Positions 1 through 9,602 of a DNA stretch of 64,000 bases are shown here, one piece after another. The stretch lies in assembly GCA_015345905.1 (NCBI GenBank), contig JADDTR010000036.1:98076-162075 (forward strand). Direction: 5' to 3'. A program made the translations under genes and the position numbers. Numbering within the stretch: the stretch's first letter is position 1; every line of letters starts with the position of its first letter. The notes under the pieces are model-generated. The model worked only from the letters and a program-made list of their open reading frames with translations. It had not been told where the DNA came from and searched no databases. Origin of the DNA: Aotearoamyces nothofagi (taxonomy: Eukaryota; Ascomycota; Leotiomycetes; Leotiales; Tympanidaceae).

Positions 1-220
1 TGTCAACCAGTAACTGGCAGCTGGCCGTGTGCCAAGGACCTGGGATAAGCACGATAAGGTGCCTGCCAAGGTGACAGGTGATTCTGTATCGGCACCTGGG
101 GAAACCGCAGTTGCCCGACTCTACTCACATCTCCCCACTATTTAGGAATCTAATTCCTTCTGTTTTGCTACAATTGGAACCTGCACCGTTCACACACTCT
201 CAAACAGCTCCTGGAATATC

Positions 221-1312
221 ATGTCCACTAGTACAGCAGCTGTGGCTAGCTCTGTAAGTCCTCCTACTCAAGCATGGCTTCCCTTGTAACAGTTGGCCTA
301 GAAAGCTACTCTCTACCGCCATTGTGGTGTCTGTGATGGCAAGCAGAACCTCATCCAATGTGCAGGCTGTAAAGTAATGTACTACTGCTCTGAGGAACAC
401 CAAGCAACTAATTTGCCCGAACACAAATCCCAATGTTCCATAGTCCAGGAATGCCTGGCCGCCTTCAATCGAGAAGAGAGTTCTCTGCAAGCAACACTCG
501 ACAATGGCTTCCTCGAAGAGGGCGATCCTTTCATTACAGGAGTGGGTCGTTTCTTCGCCGAATTGAATTACGCTCGAAGCTATATGAAAGCACGATATCA
601 CCTTCTGGTGGAGATTATAAAAGTCAATACCTTTGACGCCATTGAGCTAGCTCTAGACCACGCGATGGACATGTTCCGTCTATGCCGTGCAGACAACTTG
701 GGTATTCGAAATATTATCCCTCACCTACTACTGCGACTAGGCAAAGACCAAGAATGCTACGATTTTATCAAATGGTGGGTCACTGCAACTCAAAACGAGC
801 ACTACGACTGGCGAGATCTTACACTCCCTTTCCTCAACATGAAGGATGAAAACGTCTTTGAAGAGATTGGTTATTTAAGCGGAAAATATCTCGACCTGAG
901 TCATATTGTCGCTCTTACTTTGCTGAAGATCAGACTCTATCTAGCTATTCAAGAAGGGCTCCAAAGCTCAGCCATCCTCCGCGAGAGCGAGTCGCTTCCT
1001 CTAGAGATCTTCGATCAGATAGAAGATTCGCTCCTTAGGAGCCTTCTCGGGGTAAAATGGGATTACATCAGTTTTGATGAGCACTCTGAACTGCTCGGTA
1101 TCCTACAAAAGCAAGTGAACGAGCTATACGGCGGCGTCAAATTGGTACATCCGTATTTCTGGCCGTCCCTCGTAGCAGGCCATTATACCAGCGCCACTCC
1201 GATGGATTACAGCGCTCCGAGTGAGCAAGAGATGCAGCTTGTTGTGGATTACTCGTTGGACGCTTGGAGAGAGACCCCCGGAGCTCTCCAGGAAATCGAA
1301 GAGCGGCTCTAG
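221..1312 (+). CDS. MYND-type zinc-finger protein
   Basis: Two exons, 221..253 and 302..1312, give 347 aa; the 48-nt intron has a GTAAGT donor and CTAG acceptor and joins in phase 0. Residues 19-56 form a complete MYND finger: Cys19, Cys22, Cys31, Cys34, Cys40, His44, His52 and Cys56. MYND fingers are protein-interaction modules. The remaining ~290 residues are alpha-helical in character and carry no SET, ankyrin or other domain I recognise, as in many fungal MYND proteins of unknown role. The ATG at 221 is chosen because the finger needs residues upstream of the later in-frame ATG at 377, which would cut off four of the ligands. The role is inferred only as protein binding, possibly in transcriptional control. 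Confidence 0.85.
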
Positions 1313-2771
1313 GGGACAGTCTCACTCCATCTCGCTTGTGAGCCTCCGGTCGTGATCGAATCTCCCTGAAAGCTTCTAATCCAGCTAAGGTGGACGAGAC
1401 GGGTTCGGACCTTGAGAGACGCTGTTTCAAGCTGCCAGCAGCTGACATTTGGTTTTGCTGCACATGCTATACCTTTTCTCTTTCAAACCATGTCTTGATG
1501 AGCTTTCTCTACTGGCAGAATGTGGGATTTTAATCGAAACTACTTGAAACTGTAGCAAGGGGAGGTCTGCTTGCAAAAAAGCCTCGATGTTGTTATTTAA
1601 TAGTGAAAGGAGAGTAGCCCTAGAGAACTACCTCTGAGGAGGTTTAAATTCTATGGTCCAGAGGTATATAATGGCTGAAAGAACTCTCTGAATGAGGGAT
1701 GGGAAGGTTAAGGATATATAGATGTAGGAAGTATCGACTGCTTAACTTGACATTGATAGATAGTTTACTGTTTATTATAACTATTCTTGATATCAGAAGC
1801 ATCATTAAACGGTTTCAGCGTAAATGAAGTTTTATATTCTACTATCAGTCTATAAGACATTAAATTAACCGATGTATTAACTATTAGATTATTTATTGAT
1901 ATATAAGTGACCCGTGACTTCTACAAGCCAGTACCTTCTGTACAAAGGTCCGCGAGTTATACGTCTTTACATCTTCGGGATTATTGATGTGTAAAAATGA
2001 AATAGGAGCAGTAGAAGGTATGATGGCGAAGAGTTACATTTGCTGTATAATGTACCAGTGGCTGTGTCTCAGTGCTATGCAGGTGTTCGTTGGTTTGTTG
2101 CCCATTTACAGATGCAAATCACGTGATTATAATTTGATGCCTGAGGCATAAATTTCCTCGTCGACATAAATCCCATTAGAGGTATTAGAAGGTCTTCGAT
2201 ATACATGCGTTGCATTGCTATGGGCTTTGGAAGATATCGAGTCCGAAGGAGAGAACAAGATCTGATTAGACGTTAGAAGTTCCTACGACACTCCGAGGAC
2301 CCTAACAGACGCGTCGCGTAACCCATGAATCTCGGCTGATGCATTTACCTCTTCCAGCCTAGTGGGCATCTATCATCCATGACAATGATGAAGCATTGTT
2401 CCTAGCTGAAGCTGCGGTTCCTGATGCATCGTATGTCGCCCAGAATTAAACTCGTCGAGCTGGTGGAATGCTGCACAACGCAGAAAAGTCCAGCTGGGCG
2501 TGAACGGTAAGTTGTATTTCCTCAGGTCGATTTCGTGGTTTGCGTCGGGTTTTCCAGAACCGCAGCTTCTGCTTGCAGCCTAGCTTCCGTCATTTCACAA
2601 ACGGATGTTGTGAGCGCCCGGCGCCGGCGCCTCCCAAAAAGTCCAGGTGTAGGTGCTCTTCTTTGTTTATCTCCTGGACTTCTGAACACCACCAACTTGA
2701 TCAGCTTCATCGAACAGAGAAGCAATCCCTCTTACCACCGACAGTCTGCCATATCGAAACAAGCAGGAAAG
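1313..2771. other. intergenic, no gene seen
   Basis: There is no supported coding region. Roughly 1740-1930 is AT-rich. The last ~250 bases before 2772 are pyrimidine-rich and are probably promoter and 5' leader of the beta-tubulin gene; the short open frames there have no family resemblance. Confidence 0.5.
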
Positions 2772-4533
2772 ATGCGCGAAATCGTATGTTGTCCCACATT
2801 CCTTGGCGGCCCTCCCCCCATCTTTGAGGACGCCAAACTGAGATTATCGGAGCGCTCTCGTGCTGACTTGGGGCTCGAATAGATTCACATCCAGACGGGC
2901 CAGTGTGGTAACCAGGTGGGGTCTGCGTTTTGGCAGACCATCTCCAAGGAGCACGGACTTGATGCCTCTGGCGCGTAAGAATGCCATTCCGAGCTGACTC
3001 TCCCGCCCAGCTCTTGTCTTCTGACTCCTCGCAGATACCAGGGCACGTCCGACCTCCAGCGCGACCGCCTGAGTGTCTACTTCAACGAGGTGAGTTCAAT
3101 GTGCATGGTGCGCGAAGAGCTCGAGTGATTTCTGACTTGCGCGATTATTAGGCTTCTGGCAACAAGCATGTCCCGCGTGCGATCTTGGTGGATTTGGAGC
3201 CGGGAACTATGGATGCCATTCGTGCGGGCCCATTCGGAAATCTCTTCCGTCCCGACAACTTTGTATTTGGGCAGTCTGGCGCCGGTAACAACTGGGCGAA
3301 GGGCCATTACACCGAGGGAGCTGAGCTTGTTGACCAAGTCCTTGATGTTGTTCGTCGCGAAGCCGAAGGCTGTGATTCCCTGCAAGGATTCCAAATCACC
3401 CACTCTCTCGGTGGTGGAACTGGCTCAGGAATGGGTACGCTTCTCATCTCGAAAATTCGTGAAGAGTTCCCCGATCGCATGATGGCCACATTCTCTGTCG
3501 TTCCTTCGCCAAAGGTTTCTGATACCGTTGTTGAGCCCTACAATGCTACGCTCTCTATTCACCAGCTTGTCGAGAATGCTGATGAGACGTTCTGCATTGA
3601 TAACGAGGTTTGCAGTGATCTCAGGGTTGTGTCTGAATTATGCTAATCAGCCTAGGCTCTCCAAGATATCTGCATGCGCACTCTCAAGATCTCCAACCCA
3701 TCGTACGGAGATCTAAACCATCTCGTATCGGCCGTCATGTCTGGAATCACCACCTGTCTCCGTTTCCCTGGGCAGCTCAACTCGGATCTCCGTAAACTGG
3801 CTGTGAACCTGGTGCCCTTCCCTCGTCTACATTTCTTCATGGTTGGATTCGCTCCTCTTACGAGCCGCGACTCGAGCTCCTTCCGAGCAGTCACTGTCCC
3901 AGAATTGACCCAACAACTCTTCAACCCGAAGAACCTAATGGCCGCCTCCGACTTCCGTAACGGTCGCTACCTGACCTGTTCTGCCATCTTCCGTGGTAAG
4001 GTTTCGATGAAGGAAGTTGAGGACCAGATGCAGAAGGCTCAGAGCAACAACTCGGCTTACTTTGTTGAATGGATCCCAAATAACGTCCAGACATCTCTTT
4101 GCTCTATTCCTCCACGTGGACTCAAGATGTCTGCTACCTTTATTGGAAATTCCACTTCTGTCCAAGAGCTTTTCAAGCGTATTGGCGATCAATTCTCTGC
4201 CATGTTCAGAAGAAAGGCTTTCTTGCATTGGTACACTGCTGAAGGTATGTATTTCTGGGCGTAAACCTTATCCTGGCAAATGGAAAATTCCTTGTCACCT
4301 CTTGGTTTCGCTTGCTGACAGTAGTGATTTTTAGGTATGGACGAAATGGAGTTCACTGAGGCTGAATCAAACATGAATGATTTGGTGTCTGAGTACCAGC
4401 AATACCAAGAAGCTTCGATCTCAGAAGGCGAGGAAGAATAGTACGTTGTCTGACACCAGCCTTTTATCTAATTATCCCACTAACGTAACTCCACAGTGAG
4501 GAAGAAGAGCTCCCTGCTGAAGATCAAGAATAG
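2772..4533 (+). CDS. beta-tubulin, divergent paralogue
   Basis: Seven exons (2772..2783, 2883..2974, 3035..3089, 3152..3607, 3656..4244, 4335..4440, 4497..4533) encode 448 aa, the normal length. The product polymerises with alpha-tubulin into microtubules and binds GTP. Visible hallmarks are the MREI start, the GGGTGSG nucleotide loop (residues 140-146) and an acidic C-terminal tail. The tiny 12-nt first exon and early small exons are typical of fungal beta-tubulins. Substitutions at usually invariant sites (for example Ile5, a changed loop around residues 33-45, Gln at 208) suggest a second, tubC-like paralogue rather than the major benA-type gene; this is inference. His6, Tyr50, Ala165, Phe167, Glu198, Phe200 and Leu240 are all of the benzimidazole-sensitive type. 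Another open frame in the 5' leader is not a gene. Confidence 0.96.
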
Positions 4534-5257
4534 TTATTCGAGGATCATTGTCCTTGTGGAAATAGGGTAATAAAATGGGACTCGTGCCTTTTCACTTCAC
4601 GCCGGTAATTGTAATGTGCCGTTTACTGTACTGGGCTAGTTTTAACTTATTTGGAGAGGATTTGAGAAGTCATGCCCTAGACTTAGATACCACCAGTATT
4701 AAATACCAGTGGTTACAATCTACTTTTTCTCAGTCCCGAGCTTGAACTCGTTGGCATATATTGCCAAGGAGTAGTAGATATAACGGGAAGGTTCGTTAAA
4801 TTGCAAAGTAGCTTTGAACTGATAAATATCCTTCTATCAGTTGTCGGTAAGATAGTTGTTGGAACCTATTCGACTGGGGTCGTGTAGGCTACTGCTAGGA
4901 CTACTTTTCTCTGCTCCATCACGTTTGTCTGCAAATGCCTTCACTTTTGCATACAGTCGTCGATGCGGCACTAGATGGATTGTAAGCGAGTTAAGGTATT
5001 GCGGGATTGATCCCGCGCTCGGATTCTAGTTACGTTGAGATCACACCATGCCTATTAGTCCGTCTATAACTTCGAAAGGTCCTTGTAAGTATACATCATA
5101 ATCCAATTGTGTCGTAAGAACCATTGCCTATTAAATAAGCTTGCCAATTTGACTCTTGATATAAATTCAGACGACTGTCGAGAGAAGTTGCCGGGTACCG
5201 GCAAGAATTCAAATCACGTTATCACCAGATCAGCTATATTCTTAATCTAGGGATGCA
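4534..5257. other. intergenic, tubulin 3' end and GH13 promoter
   Basis: No coding potential was seen. It contains the 3' flank of the tubulin gene and the upstream region of the GH13 gene; no TATA or operator could be assigned with confidence. Confidence 0.5.
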
Positions 5258-6982
5258 ATGGCCACTTATAAAGCATATCCTTGGTGGAAAGATGTCACAG
5301 TCTATGAAGTGTGTCCGGCTTCGTTCAAAGACAGTAATGGTGACGGGCTGGGAGATCTCAAGGGGATCATCTCTAAGCTTGACTATATCCAATCGCTTGG
5401 TGTAGATGTGCTCTGGCTATCACCAATGTACGAATCACCACAAGTTGATATCGGCTACGATATTTCCAATTATCAGAAGATCCATCCTCCTTATGGCACC
5501 ATGGAAGACATGGATAACTTGATCAATGCTTGCCACCAACGTGGCATGAAGATACTCGTTGATCTAGTCATCAACCACTGCTCGACCGAGCACGAATGGT
5601 TCAAAGAATCGCGGTCCTCCAGAGACAATCCGAAGCGGGACTGGTTCTTCTGGAAGCCGCCACGGTATGACGCACAAGGGAATCGCATACCGCCTACGAA
5701 TTGGCGTTCTATCTATGGTGGGTCGACGTGGGAGTGGGATGAGAAAACCCAGGAATATTACCTCCACGTCTTCGCCCCCGGCCAGCCGGATCTGAACTGG
5801 GAGTCGGCCGAGTTGAGGGAGACGCTGTATGAGGAAGTTGTTGGATTCTGGCTGAAGAAAGGGGTCGACGGTTTCAGAATCGATTGCGTCTCGATGTTTT
5901 CGAAGGATACTACTTTTCCGGATGCGCCGATCGAGGACCCGTCGTCGGAATACCAGAATGGCTTTAGGTATTTTGTTCATGGTGAGAAGATTCATGCATA
6001 TGTCAAGGAGCTGCATGCGAAGACGTTTGCAAAGTACGATGTCATGACGATCGGCGAGGTCGTCGGTGGAACTCCCAAGCAGTTCCTCGATTATACCAGC
6101 GCAAAGGAGAAAGAGGTAGACATGTCGGTGTCCTTTGATACTGTACGACTAGGATCGTCCTCAAATCCCTGGGAGACGCTGCCATGGGATCTCACAGATT
6201 TCAAAACGAGCATCCTAAAAACCTCGACCTTCTTCCGCGGCTCCGACGGGTGGACGACGCAGTATCTCGAGAGCCACGACCAGCCCCGGAGCCTGACACG
6301 ATTCGGCAACGACTCTGCGCCGTTCAGATCCGTCAGCGGGAAGCTGCTGGCTATGCTCCAGGCCTCGCTGACGGGCACGATCCTGCTCTACCAGGGCCAG
6401 GAGATCGGCATGAGCAACGCGGGCAAGGCGTGGGCGATCGAGGACTACCGGGACTTCTCCGCCCTGAACAATTATCGGATTGTGAAGGAGCAGAGCGGTG
6501 GCGACGCGGCTATCATGGCGCGGTTCATGGCCACGCTGGCGCTCATGGGCCGTGATAACTCGCGCACACCGATGCAGTGGGACGCGACCTCGAACGCGGG
6601 CTTCACTTCTGGGAGCGAGACGTGGATCAGGGTCAACGAGAACTACGCCGACGTAAACGTCGCAGCGCAGATCGGCGATCCGGAATCCCTGCTGTCGTTC
6701 TGGAAGGAGATGCTGGTGCTGAGGAAGCAATACAAGGACTGCCTCATCCATGGCGACATGCAGGTTTACGAAATCGAGAACAAGGAGACGTTTGTCTTTG
6801 CGAAGATCGCGCCTGGGCGGAGGGCGGTTGTGGGTTTGAATTTTACGGGGAAGGACGTGGTGTTTCGGAGGCCGCTGGAGGGGAGGTATAGGTTGTTGAT
6901 GTCGAATTATAGGGGGGGTGGGGATGATGGGGGTTTGAGGCCTTATGAGGGGAGGATATATCTCGTAGAGCCACTGTTTTAA
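5258..6982 (+). CDS. GH13 alpha-glucosidase (maltase/isomaltase type)
   Basis: A single exon of 574 aa with no signal peptide, so it is probably cytosolic. It would hydrolyse alpha-1,4- or alpha-1,6-linked glucose oligomers taken up by a transporter. The order of GH13 motifs is complete: substrate-pocket start PASFKDSNGDG (20-30), region I DLVINH (102-107), nucleophile Asp209 in GFRIDC, acid/base Glu267 in IGEV, stabiliser Asp341 in ESHDQ. The QGQEIG motif follows near 378, then a beta-sandwich C-terminal domain. Length and motifs match fungal maltase/oligo-1,6-glucosidases. The residue after the nucleophile, which in yeast separates maltases (Thr) from isomaltases (Val), is Cys210 here, so specificity cannot be assigned. 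There is no maltose permease or AmyR/MalR-type regulator next to it. The last ~25 codons are unusually glycine-rich and G-rich in DNA. Confidence 0.93.
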   Translation: MATYKAYPWWKDVTVYEVCPASFKDSNGDGLGDLKGIISKLDYIQSLGVDVLWLSPMYESPQVDIGYDISNYQKIHPPYGTMEDMDNLINACHQRGMKILVDLVINHCSTEHEWFKESRSSRDNPKRDWFFWKPPRYDAQGNRIPPTNWRSIYGGSTWEWDEKTQEYYLHVFAPGQPDLNWESAELRETLYEEVVGFWLKKGVDGFRIDCVSMFSKDTTFPDAPIEDPSSEYQNGFRYFVHGEKIHAYVKELHAKTFAKYDVMTIGEVVGGTPKQFLDYTSAKEKEVDMSVSFDTVRLGSSSNPWETLPWDLTDFKTSILKTSTFFRGSDGWTTQYLESHDQPRSLTRFGNDSAPFRSVSGKLLAMLQASLTGTILLYQGQEIGMSNAGKAWAIEDYRDFSALNNYRIVKEQSGGDAAIMARFMATLALMGRDNSRTPMQWDATSNAGFTSGSETWIRVNENYADVNVAAQIGDPESLLSFWKEMLVLRKQYKDCLIHGDMQVYEIENKETFVFAKIAPGRRAVVGLNFTGKDVVFRRPLEGRYRLLMSNYRGGGDDGGLRPYEGRIYLVEPLF

Positions 6983-7207
6983 ATATCCAACAAGTATAAA
7001 TATTGTAGTAAGATAGAGCAAAGCAGAGTAATCGGATAAATAGTATCGATCTACCAAATAAATCTGCCGAAAATACATCGAGTATTCTGATCTCTTGTAT
7101 ATGAGATTAAAGATAGTTACTTGCATTCTTTTAATTGCATTCTTGTGTTTCCAGACTTGTTAAGAGGACCTATCATGAGAGAAGCTGTGAAACATACACC
7201 GATGCTT

Positions 7208-7980
7208 CTACCCTGCAATGCCGAAATATTGATCGGTATCAAGCGTATAAAAGCATTTGCAAATGCTGGGAGCTCCCTTGTTAGTTTGGCCATCGCCCTT
7301 GACGTCCTCGTTGGCGTCGTAGACGTGCACAGACATCTTCCCCTGGGCACAGGTGTAGACGGTGCAGTGAGCTGGATAGGTGGTCCCGCTACCGCCGGGG
7401 CCGTCAAAGAGGAGAGTACTCTGCCAGTATTTCCAGGCGTAGACCTCGGCTGTTGAGAGTGCAGTCAGCTAATGTGCGTAGGCTGAGTAGCCCGACGTCG
7501 ATACTTACTGCCGTCCATACGGTTCCAGTGGCCTATCCTATTAGTCAGGCCGCCTGATTCATAATTGACGGTCGGACCGAGGCTAGAGAGGAATGGCCAG
7601 TAGCATCAGCATGTTGCAGTATATTGGGGAACGGATAGGAGAGATCAAGACGCTCCGCCTCGCTGCACTTACTACATGCAATTGATACCCTTTGCATTGC
7701 AAATCGGGGGGATGTAGTTTGCTGGCCAGACCTGAGCGCTAGCGAGGCTGCTCGCAGCATCATCTAGCAGGGCAGCATCGATTTCGGGCTCGGCGTCAGG
7801 GGCGTCGTTGCCTGTGGGGCATGGGGTGCACGGGGGAACAGCTCGGCCAGAGAGGATTTCTAGCTGGATATCCGCCTCGGTGAAGACTTCCCCGCGGCGG
7901 CTGACACCGTCGTCTGGAAGGGCAGCGGCCTCGATGCTGGCTGCGGCGGCGAGGCTGAGCGCGATGTACTTGAAGTGCAT
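7208..7980 (-). CDS. small secreted cysteine-rich protein
   Basis: Three exons on the minus strand, 7980..7673, 7582..7509 and 7449..7208, give 207 aa. Both introns have GTAAGT donors and AG acceptors, and the phases close exactly. Residues 1-20 are a clear secretion signal (MHFKYIALSLAAAASIEAAA). The mature part has eight cysteines in four close pairs (CxxC, CxxxxxxC, CxxxxxC, CxC), suggesting four disulfides in an extracellular protein. The dibasic RR at 28-29 could be a Kex2 propeptide site. I recognise no family; a secreted effector-like or antimicrobial-type protein is possible but not shown. The upstream DNA holds imperfect repeats (8140-8350). The alternative frame of the last exon lacks the cysteine pattern and is rejected. 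Confidence 0.7.
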
Positions 7981-8139
7981 GGTTGTTGTCTTGGATAAAT
8001 TTGAAGTAGGTAAATTTGAAGTAGAAGGAGATGTTTTAGGGAAGCAGAAGGTGCTGTTGACGAGACCTCTTATCTTACAGCTGTGGAAGTGGTGAAGCTA
8101 TTATCTTATATAGGATGACGACTATCTAGTCCAACAAGA

Positions 8140-8350
8140 CAATATCTATCGGACAGCGTTATTCGATACGAGCATCACGAGCTAAAAAGATAGCATCTAT
8201 CGAAAAAGATAATATCTACCAATTCGCCGTTCTTCTATACGAGTATTCAAACTGAAGAGATGATATCTGCCGGACACCGGCATTCTATACGAGCATGGAA
8301 ACCAAAAAGATAAACCCTATCGGACACCGGTATTCTATACAAGAATCAAA
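8140..8350. repeat. imperfect ~50-60 bp repeat array
   Basis: About four diverged units carry a core of CGGACACCGG followed by ATTCTATACGAGCAT and an A-rich AAAAGATA tail. Cores lie near 8150, 8225, 8271 and 8321. The array lies 160-370 bp upstream of the secreted-protein gene transcribed leftward, so it may be promoter-associated. Confidence 0.7.
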
Positions 8351-8479
8351 AGTGTTCAAGAAAAAGAGTTAAGACTTACTACTTGTAGATAAATAATAGG
8401 GCCGAATCAGATTATAAAGATTCTTATAATCCGGTACTTCTATTCACAGCAGTAACAAACGGCCGATAAATCGCGGTCC

Positions 8480-8699
8480 GCGGTCCAACAAAGCCCGTTG
8501 AGACTTACCGTTGCCGACGCGGGGCTGGCGGTTGGTTTTACAGAAATCTTCAGACGTAGTAGTCGTATAACACGCTTCCAACGTTACCTTCTGTATCCAG
8601 GAGGTCTGCAAATGCTGCAATTGTATCAAGCTCATTGCGAAGTGGGAGCGGTCCAACAAAGCCCGTTGAGACCTACTATTGCCGACGCGGGCCTGGCGG
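8480..8699. repeat. pair of 52-bp direct repeats
   Basis: 8480-8531 and 8648-8699 are the same 52-bp sequence (beginning GCGGTCCAACAAAGCC) with four differences, three of them transitions. They are 168 bp apart, start to start. Neither copy has coding support. Confidence 0.8.
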
Positions 8700-9602
8700 G
8701 AGCTTGAGCAAGTCTCGTGGAGTAGAGATGGGGCGTTTAGACATGCAACGGGTAGATATATGCATATTAGGATACATATATGTATATGTCATGAATGAAA
8801 GCTTCTGGTATGGTTGATAGGTTGCGGACTGAATTCGGTCAATTTCGTCCGAAGCCAATTCGGTCACGTGATAAGTAAAAGGCGTCGCCTACCCCGAAAC
8901 TCGAACTCCACTCGGTTCAGGCCCTTTGAAGTACACCGACGCACGTTAAATGTCACGTGCAGGTCTCTCGGGGGGGGTTTTCAGAATTCTTCGTAGACTG
9001 CGCCTCAGTTGCTGCCCCGGAGTCGCGTTGCATCAGACTTTCTTGCCCCGTCAACATCCCAATCGCTGTCCTTTGTCGTTTATATGGCGGGGACGACGAT
9101 TCCGGCCCCCAGATTCTGGATCCTCTGGATTCTCGGTATCGTTTAGGTAGGGAGCCAAAAGCTTGTTCTCGTTTAAGCTTGATGATCATTCCTACAACCA
9201 TCTCCACATCCCCTGACGGAGCTCTTTTCTGAATTCCTGAAATCCCGTCAGCATCTGGCGATGTGGTATTGGGTGCAGCAGGTCTGCGGAAGACGACCAT
9301 AGTCGGGGTTTCCCAGCGCAGCTGGACATGGATGCAGCTACTGCCTTATCAGGGACTGCATGGTGAGTGTCTCGGCCGTATGTGTGCTTGCCCGTTGGAA
9401 GGGGAAGTATAAGTATACTACTGATGCGCTGTGGAGAGTCGTAAGATTATCTCCGTCTTCTTCTACTCTCTCATCATCTCTCTGCCCTTGCCCCTACAAA
9501 TATCTTTCAGATATAGATCTCTCGTTTTACATCGCCTTTCATCTTATTGTCTCCGGCCTATACATCCATCTCCATCCAACCACGAACTTATAGCCGCCAG
9601 CA
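8700..9602. other. intergenic, no gene seen
   Basis: No supported gene. The last ~150 bases are pyrimidine-rich (runs of TCTC) and resemble the promoter and leader of the gene starting at 9603. Confidence 0.5.

Noticed and set aside
6215-7126. 303-codon open frame opposite the GH13 3' half
   Set aside because: Antisense shadow of the GH13 gene with Arg/His-rich, domain-free translation.
7121-7456. 111-codon plus-strand open frame
   Set aside because: It is the antisense of exon 3 of the secreted Cys-rich protein gene, which has better splice and signal-peptide support.
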